A stretch of 64,000 bases of DNA from Emmonsiellopsis sp. PD_33 (Eukaryota > Ascomycota > Eurotiomycetes > Onygenales > Ajellomycetaceae). Positions within the stretch are counted from its first letter, which is position 1. Each line of letters begins with the position of its first letter. The DNA is taken from contig JANTQF010000118.1 in the NCBI GenBank assembly GCA_032988165.1, positions 1 through 64,000 of the forward strand, given 5' to 3'. The notes beneath the pieces were generated by a model. The model had not been told where the DNA came from. It did no database searches and saw only the letters and a list, made by a program, of their open reading frames with translations. Below are positions 25,131 through 36,342 of this stretch, in pieces. Made by a program: the position numbers and the translations under genes.

Positions 25131-27000
25131 TGGATTCTCCACTAGCATTAAGTATTTAGAAATATAAGGACAAACATACATCATCTCTCATACCAGTAAT
25201 ATCATCATAATAATGGATTCACCATAAGTATGTAACATTCAACCCCTTTATTCACCATAATAATATATTGCACAAAATATACATACAGAAATCTTATATC
25301 AACCCTACTATCTATCTTGACAGACAAGCTATAGTATATTCATATCACAGATGATGGATGAGTTTTTTCAGCCAGCTACTTATAACTACTAGCTCTCAGA
25401 TATAAGTGAACTACCTCTATACATATAAGAATCATATAGTAATCAGACTCCTGACATCACAGATGAGAATGAATAGGAATGAATTAACCAGATTTTACAG
25501 CTATAATAGATAGCATACTGGGTTTTTCTATATTCATAACTATCAGACTTTATTACAGCAGAGGACAGACCAGACACAAATTACAACTATAATGTGTTGC
25601 CAGAAGAATTCATAATTACAGGCAAAAGACTATTATAACTATTCTGAAGCACACAGTGAGAATATCACTTCTTCTATATGAGAATGATCATCAGAGCTAT
25701 TTACTCTAATTATAATATTCTGAACATACCACACATCTGCAACAACATGGCATGAGGATAGTGAGGAAGATGTGGAGAATGTAAGATCAGCAGACTATAA
25801 ATACTAACTAACTATCTTAAAACTACAGTTTAACAACTAACATCTGAATTCTTGTAGAAACATCAGTCCCTATACAAGCAGAAAGAATGAGATGATTCAT
25901 TTATGAATGATGATAAGAATATGAAAAATTCACCTGAAAATAATCATAAGAGTAAAGATAAGGGAGAATAGAAAGATGAAAGTAATAATAATAGTAATTA
26001 GAGTAAAATATCTATAGAATAAGATAATGATGAAGATCTAAATGACTTTTAATTCAAGTTAATCCTTAATAAGATATATAAGAATGGAGGAGTTCCTCTG
26101 TTAGAGGCTAAAGCTATTACTAGTATTCTCATCATTAAAGATATAATAGCAGATAAGATTCTTACCACAATCAACTTACCTCTATTAATTAAATTGGCAC
26201 ATAAGAAGCTGGATGAGGACTGCCTTGGAAAAGCCACAGCAGACTCACTTAAGAACTACAATATCTTATTTAAAGTAGAATAATGTTGCTGTTAGAATAG
26301 AAATAAAGAGATTAAAGCTCTCATTATCTTTAAACTAGGAAATACTCTTCAATTCTTCTTCCTCAAAATCTACATTAACCTAGAGAAGGACTGGGACTTT
26401 CAAGGATCAGCTTCAGACTACTTACTCACCTACATTGAATTCTGAGCTCAGAAGACCTGCATTGGCATGATTATTGATAGTGCTCCACTAAAGTGAGTAG
26501 TAGATTTTAAGACTTATAATGTTACTAAGACTTACAATATGAATGAGTCTATTTATCTGCATCTCAAAATACTCATATTAGAATGAGAATATTGTAATTC
26601 TTTGGGCCAGCACATCCAGGAAAAGTTTATCTGCTTAGATGACAATTACAAGAAAGTGATGAATATAATGTAAGAAGTAAATATCATATAAACTATATAT
26701 CTACATAATAAGAACTGTGTGAAAATGGAATACTTCAAAGTGCTATCTTATTAGTGAAATAAGACTTGTTTATGAAAAAGCTATCTACTACAGAATGAAT
26801 AATGCTGTAGAAATCATGCCATTTTTCCCCCTGAAATAACTATAGAAGATGTTAAAAATATAATACAGTAATTAGATAATAATATTACTAATAAATGAGT
26901 TAAAAAGCTGCAATCTTAGTGGATCAGGCATTCTGAGATAACAGTCATCAAAAGCCCCTGCAAGCTCCTAGGAGAATAGAATAGAATGCTTATACCTTTA
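25131..27000 (+). pseudogene. Long decayed ORF of unknown function after the chromovirus pol
   Basis: From about 25,354 to 27,000 one plus-strand frame (about 550 codons) stays readable except for roughly thirty TAG/TAA/TGA codons, each explicable by C-to-T or G-to-A change. An upstream part (25,131-25,350) is open in a neighbouring frame. Legible pieces are DEFFQPATYNY, GRCGECK, an acidic Asn/Ser-rich linker, LLIKLAHKKLDEDCLGKAT, FFLKIYINLEKDWDFQGSA and HAIFPPEITIEDVKNIIQ. I do not recognise the family. It could be a third ORF of the chromovirus, a gag-like gene of another element, or a captured host gene. Confidence 0.45.
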
Positions 27001-27239
27001 TTTATTTCTTTTATCTTTACTATTTCTTTCTGCCTTAATAAAGAGATGCCTCTATTTGGAGATGCCTCTTATTTGTTTCTGCCTTAACAAAGAGATGCCT
27101 TTACTTAAAGATGCCACAATAATTGCAACAATTAGTTAGTTTTTCCTCTACCTGTGAAAATGCTACAGATGATGTTCAGTTAGTTTTATTTTATTATCAG
27201 CAGGTTAGTGAGGATGCAGACTTTCTTTAAAACCCCAGT

Positions 27240-27976
27240 ATTTACTATACAGAAGCTCTATATGTTCTTATATTCTTATATCCTCCTGCTCATACTCCTT
27301 AGCTTAGATTAGTCAGCCCAACTAATGACATCTATATTATGGAGCTTCCAGAGACTTAGGAGAATCAAGCTTTTTACTATAATATTAATGATGCATAGCA
27401 TTCTTATTACAAATATACACTTAAAATGTGTGATTTTCACTCATAGTAATATCTTTACCCCTATATACCCTCTCTCATTGAGAATATACACCTCCAAATT
27501 TAAGAATCATTACCAGGCAGTGTTTGAAATCTGGGGCAGCCTCATAATATCTCTAACTGCCTTCTAAACTGCCTTCTGGACTGCCACCCACTAACAAATA
27601 ATTATTGAGAACTGTCTGGATTTGAACACCCTAACCTAGCACTAAATGATGGCAAGGTGGTGTATATTCTCTCATGAGAGAGGCATAATAAGCAAGATGA
27701 ATAAGATAGGCATGGTAGATAATAGAGAGGGCCAGGAAAATAATTTATATAAGCTATTAAACTAGTTCTAAATAGAAAATAGAGTCTGATTTTTTTTTAT
27801 TACATTTTTAAATGAATTAGTAAAAATTGTTAAATCTCTTACAGTGTAGGTGGATGCTCAGTGCTCACTATGTTAACTATATAAGCAGTTTTGATGTGGT
27901 AAGATTATATAAGCATGTCAAGTAGCATCTTTCCCTATTAAGCCTAGTTTACCTCATAATAGGTTTAGTGTAAACT
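27240..27976 (+). pseudogene. Second piece of MULE transposase 3' part and tail
   Basis: 27,240-27,412 matches 2,500-2,663 closely: CATACTCCTTAGCTTAGATT, then GAGCTTCCAGAGACTTAGGA, then AATATTAATGATGCA. After ~27,412 the two copies part; this one continues through a Pro/Ser-type C-terminal reading to ~27,600 and then non-coding sequence up to the right inverted repeat. It is either the true 3' end of the MULE at 655 or the end of a second copy. Confidence 0.5.
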
Positions 27977-28062
27977 TTAACTCACACTAAGGCTTAATTA
28001 GGTTAGAGAGGGTGTCTCATTATGTAGGGAAGATGTCTAACTAAGTAATCTCTACTAATATC
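27977..28062 (-). repeat. Right terminal inverted repeat of a Mutator-like element
   Basis: The reverse complement matches 655-740 over its whole length with mainly transition differences (for example GATATTAGTAGAGATTACTT against GATACTAATAGAGATCGCTT). Transposon sequence lies to the left; an AT-rich flank lies to the right. Confidence 0.75.
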
Positions 28063-29470
28063 CCCTTCTCCTTCTCCTCTTAAATAGTTAATATAATATA
28101 TATATACATACATACTACCTAATATTATTAGTTCCTAAAAATTAATACTTTTATTATTACCACTACTATCATCCTCATCATTACTACCACTACTTATAAA
28201 GTTATATTATAAAAATACATTCATGTCACCATAACACTCTGAACCCCTCTCTAACTAATAATTAATCAATCCCCCTTTTTCTATCTCTGTGCCTGAGATA
28301 TACCTGTGCAGGTATGGGCTAGCTTAGTTAGAACTTAGCCTAGAATAAATCTTAGAGATGAGATTATTGCTGATGTTATAGAGTTATAGGTATCTAGACT
28401 TGCTGAGTAGATTGTATACATGTGTATGTATGTATATATATATATAGATGTGTAGCTAGATCTAAGGGTCAGTAGGTTAGATTTAGGTTTGAGAGAGAGA
28501 GAGGAAGAGGAGTAGGTGACTAGTTACTAGTACTACTATCCATTAATACTAGTACAAATGATGTAAAAGAAGGGAAATAAATCATATAAAAGAGAGTTAA
28601 AAAAGAGCTAAGTTATATAGTTTGGCTGAGTTACCCTTTAGTAGTAAGATGTGAATTATGTGGTTTCTCACTATTTACCTCTACCCTACTAGGTAACAAC
28701 AGTCTTAGATGGAGAAGGCATAGTCAGAGGGAAAAAATGATTGAGCTGTTAATGAAATAAAACATCAGTCTTGCTGCATGGTTTGATCTTATTAGTATTA
28801 GTAGATGCTGAGGAGGTTTTAGATCCTATAATGCATCTTATGATAGATTATATCAATTGATTTTTAGTTACTTAATGGGTTTGGTTTTCATTTTATGGCT
28901 TTTGATGTTATCAGAGCCTGACTGACCATGCTAATGTAGTTACTATTTTAAAGAAACTGTTTAGGGCAGGTTTTATCCTGCTGTTTTATCTAGTTGATCA
29001 ATTGGTTGATGGTTTATCCATACTTTATATGCACTTACTTGTGGAAGAGCCAGTGTGGTTGTGTTTTCTTATTATGTTAAGGTGTGGACTGTATGTTATT
29101 TAGTTGCTGCCACCTTAACAGAAGAGGTAGAAGAGTTCAAAGGATGCTACCATATTTACTCAGGGGAGACTATGGGGGAATGCATATATTTACCCTTCCT
29201 CTGTAGTTAGAAGTTGAGTTTGATCTGAAGTATGTAGTTTAATAAGGCTGAGTAGTGTTCGATTTTGGTGGATACATATGTGTCTCTCTGCCATGATGAA
29301 TGTCTTGAGTAGTACTGCTACTAGTAAATGAGATAGGTATGAAAACCTTACAAGATAAACAAACCATAGATGGCAGCAAGTTAACTATGAGTTTTATTTC
29401 TCATGGAAAATAGACCACACATATACATAACTAGCCATTAACTACATATTATCTAAAGATAAGAGCGTAT
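28063..29470. other. AT-rich decayed flank, no gene seen
   Basis: Low CpG and AT-rich, with a TA/TG microsatellite at about 28,415-28,446 and purine runs near 28,490. No recognisable coding domain. CpG reappears from about 29,259, and the base composition changes to that of the gene block near 29,465. This marks the right edge of the repeat island. Confidence 0.5.
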
Positions 29471-32400
29471 AGCTAGTTAACCAACATGCCATTGCAAGGC
29501 AGAATTCTTCGAGCCTCTATCCGTAACTCCTACATATTCATCTGAACGCACAGGCCAGATCATCATATCTCCGCCTCTCAGGCCTCCAGGCTCCCCGGCC
29601 GCCAGCGGCCAGCCCCAGCCTCAGGCTCCAGGCGCCCCCAGACTCCAGTTAGCGATGTCCGTGGGCCATGATGACGCGCAGTTCAGCCATGTGCCATGCA
29701 ATGCGATCAATGCGATAATTGCGATGCAGCTGTTTTGTCAGTCTCCTATTGGCTCTGCAGGGTGGGATTGATACTACTACTATTGATGCGTGGCGAATTG
29801 TGGTTTGGGAGTGTGGGGTTCGCGTAGTTGGAGAGGGAGGATTGGGGACGGGGATGGGGTTGGGATTCATGGTGATATCTCTGGATGCGATGTATTGCTT
29901 GATTAACTGCCAGTGGTTACATTTGTGAATAGTATGGTAATAATAAGCTGCATAACTACCAAAGCAGGTCAGGCCTCTCAACACCAAGATTAACTTTAAG
30001 ATAAACCCCGCAAAACAACACAACTTGATCCATGGATACCAGTTTGCATCTGTATCATCATCATCATCGGCGCTGTCACAAGCTGCAGACCTCCTCGTAA
30101 TCTCTCAAGCAAGCAACGAGGCTGGCCCATCAACAAATTCACCAAGCTCTGCCCGCTGCTGGCCGGGGCTCTGACCGAGATCTCGTTTCCGGCCATCGCC
30201 AATCCGTTCCATCTATCCCTGCTGCACCCCTCAGTGGCAACACCTGGACACACTGACGAGAACTCAAAAGCCAAAAACGTCCGCCAGGTCATAACGGGCA
30301 AAAGGCCCGCTGCCCTGCCCAGCCCAGGCCCCGAATACGGCCAGTGAGGACAACCAGGCTGAGACCAGGCGAGCGGGCGCGTATGAATTCAAATAAAGCC
30401 AGCACCCTCCCCCGTCCAAGGCACGGTCAGCAGTTCATTCGCCCCACGCATGCCATGTGCATGGACAAGTACTCGATGACGGGGTTGACAAGCACAAAGC
30501 ATCAGCCCGTCATAACCTAGTTAGTTAGCCCAGGCGGACAAAAGCAAGGCCCGGCCGGGCCATTACCATTCCATTCCCCCTTGCTCACCGTTATGATTTC
30601 TCCCACCGCCGCAAGAGGCTGACTCGCCTTGCATGAAACTAAACGAACTAGCGGTCGTCCAGCTTCCGCATTCCCTCGCTTGAAACTTCCCCCGAATCCC
30701 CCGATCCCAATTGCTCACTGCCCAGCCACAAAATTGGCCATTGTACGATTTCATGCTGGGGGCAAAAAGCAAAAGGCAACGAAAATACAAAAGCAAACCC
30801 CGCGCCGTTCTTCATTGGCTGGATTGGAGTTTGCCTTTCCCCCTCCCCCCTAGACTCCCGCCGCGCGTGGGGAGGCTGATGAGGGAAGCCCAGCTTGCTT
30901 GTTGTGTCTTACTTCAAATTCTGTGATTGCGGCATGCACATGCGCATTACGTCTGCTTGTGAATGTTCACACGTTCCTCCTGGTGGTCAGTGTGCTTGCT
31001 GGGCGATCCCTTTTTCTCTCTCTTGATTTTCTTAGTTTATTTTGGCCCTTGGAAGGGGGGGGGGTTGCCAATTGGTGGTTTTACCTGTCTGCCAGCGCCA
31101 GGTGGTTGTAACTTAACGAGATAAAACTCGGTTATTTTGTCGGTTTCAACTCTGGAACCTGACGCTGGATCAGATGGGTGGACAGACCGCTTTCGCCATG
31201 TGTGATCTACAGAACAACATACCTGGAGATCGCAGCCAGTGAGCCAGTAGGGGTTCAGAGTGCCCACCGCGGGTGATTGGCGATGGATGGATGAGGGTCT
31301 GAGACTCTGACAGGCGGCAGGAGAAGTTTAAATGTTGTCAAAAAAAAGGCGTAACTAAACATAATAACCTCCTCGTGGCCTTTGCGTGGCTAACTGGTGT
31401 AATTAAAAGGGTAATTTATACATCCCCCCCTCTCCTTTCTACCCCGACTTGTATGTTGGTTGTGTATGTATTGTTAGAGACCATGATCTGAATCTTGTTT
31501 GATCCATCCTAGCGATGAACACGTTTCTCCTGCCATTATGGTTGCCATCCTTGTATGTGCTGCGGATGTATGTAGGGCCCTTCCTGGGGTAAATCGGCGA
31601 GAACTCCACCTGCAGGCATCATTACCACTATCGACCCTCCCAACCATGGAGAAAGCAGAAAAGAAAGAAAGCAAATAAAGACCTGCCCTGAAGCAAGCAA
31701 AGAAAACACGTTTTCCCCCATCCAAACAAAAATCTTTTTGTGCAAATCTCTTTCCCGACACAGTGGGGTTTTTGTCCTGCAGGGGAGTTTTGTGGGAAAG
31801 CAATTCCCCTTTCAAGGCATAAAAGAAAACAATAAAAAAGGTTTGGGGGCTAAAAAGTCTTGCTTTCCTGACCTATGGTCTGTGACTTGATTTCTCCTCG
31901 CCTGGAGCTATTGTTAGAAGCGAGCAGAAGCAAGGGATTGCCCGTGGATGGGATGGATGGGAGCAATTATTGGTGCGTGCGTGTTGTGCATGCGGCGCCA
32001 GGGGGGATGTAGCGGGTACCTGGTTTGCCGCCGGTGATGGGTGGCAGGTAAGGTACCAGGTACCTCAGCAACTATGGCTATGATGGAAGGTGGTTTAGTG
32101 TATTTACTTGGGTCATAACAACATGGAGGAATGGAGGAGATGGATATAGCTTGGAGAGAAAATACATAGAAATTCTCTTATACTGACATCATTTTAATGA
32201 GAACTTTTAGGCAGGTTACATTACCTGGAGTAGTTATCGTGGTTGATAATAATAATGGTGTTGATGCTGTTATTGTCTGGTAAGTTAGCAGCTGGCAATA
32301 CACCGCCATACGCAAATACAGCCAGTGACCGCCCAGCAGCGCGGGGGACAGCAATACGGGGCGTATTGGGCGTATTGGGCGTACGCGGAGTGCAACCATC

Positions 32401-33286
32401 GCCGGGCCATCGGTGGTACCAGGCGGCCGCGGTGTGTTTTGCTGGGGCGGCTGGTACCCGCGATGGGCTGGGTGTGGTGTGCCCCAGAGTCCCCAGCGTC
32501 GCCCACAACCTCAACCCAAACCGGAGCCGCCAACCTTGGAACATCCTCCCTCTCCCATCTCCATCTCCATCAACACCACACCACACGCCTCCATCTCCAA
32601 CGCCCTCTCCACGCTCCTCCTCCGATCCTCTGGCGCCCGTCGTCTCTGTCTCGTCCCAGTTCTCCTCGCCCGACCGTCTCCCCGGCATCATCCCCATTCT
32701 GCCAGCCTTGCCCTGTGCCCCCGTTCTGACGTCGCTCCCCTCCCATTCCGCCGTCTCCCCTGCGAATCCTCGTCGTCCATCCTCTCGTCCATCGCCTATC
32801 CCGCCCCTTCTCTGCTTCTGCCCCCTTCCAAGCCGGTCCATGTGAGCCACCGCTCCTTTGTTGTTCCATTGTCTTCCCTGGCTCTGGCTGGCTGGCAGCG
32901 CTTCCACCCCCCCAAAAGGCCTCTCCCAACCAACCCTCCATCTAATCATCCAGCTCTGCCGTCCATCCAGACATTCTACTACCCGCCAGCGGTCCCCTTC
33001 TCGTCACTCCAGTCCTCAGTCAGCCTCCATCCTGCGGCTTCGGGCCCTGGTGGCTGGCTGCCGTTCCAATAAACCCACCCAAGATCCGGTTTTGCCGATC
33101 GATCGCGCCTCACATCGCTCGTCTTCATCCGATCAACCTTTCTTCAACCATCCTTCCTCATACGAGGAGCGCGCATCGCCTGTGCGTTCTTTCTCGCCAT
33201 ACCCGCCCCCCTCGCACTCCTGTCCGTTGCGTGGTCGCCTTTTATTCCCGTGCTGTCCGTGTTAGTGTTACTCGAGATCGGACAGG
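29471..33286. other. Long intergenic region and 5' leader upstream of ganB
   Basis: 3.8 kb with normal CpG. Several overlapping open frames of 60-240 codons occur on both strands at 32,220-33,265. They translate to Pro/Ser/Arg- or Gly-rich runs caused by a pyrimidine-rich tract (about 32,530-33,270) and show no domain, so I call none. A short direct repeat GGCGTATTG occurs three times at 32,358-32,384. The CT-rich tract just before the ganB ATG is typical of a strong or regulated fungal promoter/leader. Confidence 0.5.
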
Positions 33287-34657
33287 ATGGGTGGGTGTTG
33301 CAGTTCAGCCTCGGGGGCGGATGCGGACCAGAGAAAGCGGAGTCAGATGATAGACAAGGGGCTTGAGGATGATATGAAGCGGTTACGGAGGGAATGCAAG
33401 ATCTTGCTACTTGGTTTGTCTCCTCCATGCCTCTGAATTAATGGGTGCATAGACTGGGGTCAACTTTGTGTGTGGTGTGGTGTGCATATACTGACCATGG
33501 CTTTAACAGGTTCGGGTGAAAGTGGGAAATCGACAATTGTGAAGCAGATGAAAATCATCCATCAAAATGGATATTCTGTCGAAGAACTAACGATGTGTCG
33601 TTCAACCGTCTACAAAAACCTTTTGGATTGCGCAAAGTCCTTGATATTCGCATTACATCAATTCGACCTGCAACCATCCAGCCCCAAAGTCCGAGAGTAC
33701 ATGACCTACCTAAGTGAATACAACATCGACCCCGACCCAAACATTCCAATAGACCCCAAAGTAGGCGATGCGGTTACCTACCTATGGAATGATCCTATAA
33801 TGCCAGCCGTGCTCGAGCACCAAAATGAGTTCTACCTCATGGACTCAGCGCCTTAGTATGTCCACCACTACTCTTCCGTTTGACGATATTCTAACTGTCG
33901 TAGCTTTTTCGAAGAGGCCAAGCGTATCACAGCTTCAGACTACATACCAAACGAAGCCGATGTACTCCGCGCTCGAACGAAAACCACTGGTATATACGAG
34001 ACGAGGTTTACAATGGGTCAATTGAGTATACAGTGCGTCCATAGTCCCAGCATATAGTGGCTCCCTCTAATATATTTGCAGTATGTTCGATGTCGGTGGC
34101 CAACGGAGTGAACGCAAAAAGTGGATTCATTGCTTTGAAAACGTAACGTCGATAATCTTCTGCGTCGCATTGAGCGAGTATGATCAAGTGTTATTGGAAG
34201 AAAGTAATCAGGTATGCATGACTTCCTGGCCGAGGTGCCCCATTCATCGATCCTAACTTTTATAGAACCGGATGATGGAGAGTTTAGTGCTGTTTGATTC
34301 CGTTGTCAACTCGCGGTGGTTTATGCGAACGAGTATCATCCTTTTCTTGAACAAGGTCGATCTCTTCAGACAGAAACTCGGCCGGTCACCCCTCAGCAAA
34401 TACTTCCCTGATTATTCCGGCGGAAACGACGTTAATCGTGCCGCCAAATACCTACTTTGGAGATTTAATCAAGTGAACCGGGCGCATTTGAATCTCTACC
34501 CTCAGTAAGTTCATATCGCATTGTTCCTCAACGTTCCATTTCTAACCAAACACACAGCCTCACACAAGCTACCGATACCTCCAATATCCGCCTAGTGTTC
34601 GCTGCCGTGAAGGAGACCATTCTACAAAATGCCTTGAAAGACTCGGGCATTCTGTGA
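33287..34657 (+). CDS. ganB: Heterotrimeric G-protein alpha subunit, group III (GanB/GNA-3 type)
   Basis: GTPase that relays signals from membrane receptors, in this fungal group mainly to adenylate cyclase. Six exons: 33,287-33,413; 33,510-33,855; 33,904-34,032; 34,082-34,211; 34,266-34,504; 34,558-34,657. All phases join to a 356-residue protein, the family's usual length. The N-terminus MGGCCSS offers Gly2 for myristoylation and Cys4/5 for palmitoylation. GTP-binding motifs are GSGESGKST (43-51), [13 protein letters not shown] (204-208), NKVD (273-276) and TQATDT (326-331). The C-terminus DSGIL lacks the Cys at -4 found in group I subunits, which supports group III. The ATG sits in a good context (GGACAGGATGG). 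Introns are 48-96 bp. Confidence 0.95.
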
Positions 34658-36342
34658 AATTACTGGTTCTCCGCCGGTGACTGCGTCTCCCTTCCGCATA
34701 TTCCCGCGGTCTTGCCATCCAAATCACGAAACTTACCCGAAAAAAAAACCTAATGTCTACCTGCTTCATTCGCGCTTGAGTGTTGGTGCTATAGCCACGA
34801 CACTTTAGCACACCTCTGATTTATTTCGATCTAGGACGGCGTTTATATGGGCGGGATCTTATTCCATTGGAATTTTGGCGCTGTATGGCATGGCATACAT
34901 TTTGGCTCCCAGGTGAAGCTTGTTTAGCTCATATTTCGATTGTTTTCTTGTTCTCTTATGTGGCTCGTTGTGTTTACCCCATCTTTCCACACTTCTTTAC
35001 CATCGTTCCATCCAACCACAAAAGACTTCGCGTCGCTTTCATCCCATGATTTGGCCTCTTCCCTATTCTTTTGCCTATGGCCTCTACGATATCACTGTCA
35101 CTTTTCCTATTTATACCTATTATTACCTGCGGGGTTCTCTGCTGCTGTGACAAGCGACGGATTCAGGTTCCTAGTTTTATATCTAGTTGAGTCTACATAC
35201 CTGTTTGATTCCGCTACGCTTGCTGCCATCCCGACACCTTAATACGGTTTCCCTTTTCCTGTTTATAACATTAGGACCCATGGCTAAACCAGTGCCTTGG
35301 AGCGAGGCATGGCTGATCCTGTGTCGATGCCCCTGTTTTTATTTGGATGGTTTCTTCACTCCATTACTGCCATTCTATCTCACATCAGCCAGCCTCTCCG
35401 TTGTGTGTTATCCTGCGGCTTTGGACATGTTTACCACCAACTTCTTATGACATGTTTTGAATTTCTTCTGTTATGTCGGTGGTGTCTTGTCATTTTCCTG
35501 CCTTCTGCTATTATTGTTTGCCTCACTACCTTTTCCATTTTTGGTTTATGCCCACTGTTGATCTTCTTTACGCTTCCGCACCTTACCTTGTTCTATAACT
35601 CTATTGTTGGATTTTCCCACCCTCCTCGAGGTTTATCATTTATTCAACATCTCCCATACGAATAACCTTATCGACCTCTTTTGGATTTTTATCCCTCTTC
35701 TTTATTTGTTATATTCATGAGATATGTGTGGGTATTGGAATATTCTCCCCCTGCAAACAAACCTCTTTGGCTACTTTTACATTTTTTTTGTATCTAACTT
35801 GTGTTAAGCGGAATTTTTAATATCATAAACAATCTATCCTTTTTGGCATTTCCCGGTTGCGGACTGGCCATTAGCGAGCATCGAAAGTTGGGCTTGCGCA
35901 ATGGCGGGCCTGTGAACAGCCTTTATGTCTACGACTTTCTGTCACAGGTTTTGCCTTGATTGCCAGGAAAACGCTAGAAGCTTCAATCCTTGCTTCTTGT
36001 TGTTCTTTTCTTTTCTTTCTTTTTGTTTTCTTTGTGCGCTGACACTCTGATGCAGAAGAGCGGAGCCGGTGAGGCAAAGCTCATCCTAACAGGCAAGCTA
36101 CAGCCCTAGATTGCTGCTGGGCCGTAACTGACCCAGATGTGTTATCCTCATTAGGCTTCATTGGTCCATCATGTATTGGATATATGATTTTTCAGGGCCA
36201 TTGATGACACCACACGAAAATGGTTGATATTCGCTACAATCCAGTATACGGCCAGGTAGTTGTTTTCAGATCTAATCATATTCGCATTGCGCCACAACTC
36301 CCAACAAAAAAGCCGTGAGCTTATATTGGCAAATCTATACCG
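34658..36342. other. Convergent 3' region between ganB and the monooxygenase
   Basis: 1.7 kb, T-rich on the plus strand, especially 34,920-35,830. Overlapping open frames of 60-122 codons give hydrophobic Leu/Phe/Cys-rich nonsense from this T-rich composition. No domain or RNA gene seen. It should contain the 3' ends of both flanking transcripts. Confidence 0.5.

Larger units (their letters stand above)
655..28062 (+). mobile_element. Mutator-like element boundaries enclosing nested retroelements
   Basis: The long inverted repeats at 655-740 and 27,977-28,062 and the transposase relic at 886-2,663 suggest that the whole block sits between the ends of one MULE, enlarged by later insertions. 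The caveat is a ~165 bp segment of the transposase 3' part that occurs twice (about 2,500-2,663 and 27,240-27,412), so the two ends may come from two related copies rather than one element. The nested contents are listed separately. Confidence 0.5.
670..29250. repeat. RIP-like, nearly CpG-free AT-rich tract
   Basis: Reading through this tract I find almost no CG dinucleotide, whereas CG is frequent on both sides. Coding relics on both strands are broken mainly by TAG/TAA/TGA where related proteins have Gln, Arg or Trp, which is the footprint of C-to-T (G-to-A) change. This matches repeat-induced point mutation or deamination of methylated cytosine in fungal repeats. TpG and CpA remain common, so loss is strongest at CpG. 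Confidence 0.85.

Noticed and set aside
2500..27412. The ~165 bp direct repeats as LTRs of the plus-strand chromovirus
   Set aside because: Both copies continue a MULE-like C-terminal reading, lack clear TG..CA ends and target duplications, and lie ~2 kb beyond the chromodomain end. Kept as an open alternative.
29649..30301. Minus-strand ORFs of 124 and 101 codons right of the repeat island
   Set aside because: No family signature, no good start context, and overlapping frames on the other strand.
32221..33265. Several long overlapping ORFs (up to 242 codons) on both strands upstream of ganB
   Set aside because: They overlap each other in four or more frames, encode Pro/Ser/Arg- or Gly-rich low-complexity sequence, and arise from a CT-biased tract; no domain.
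34867..35665. Overlapping hydrophobic ORFs (up to 122 codons) after ganB
   Set aside because: T-rich 3' sequence gives Leu/Phe runs in all three frames; no membrane-protein family recognised.
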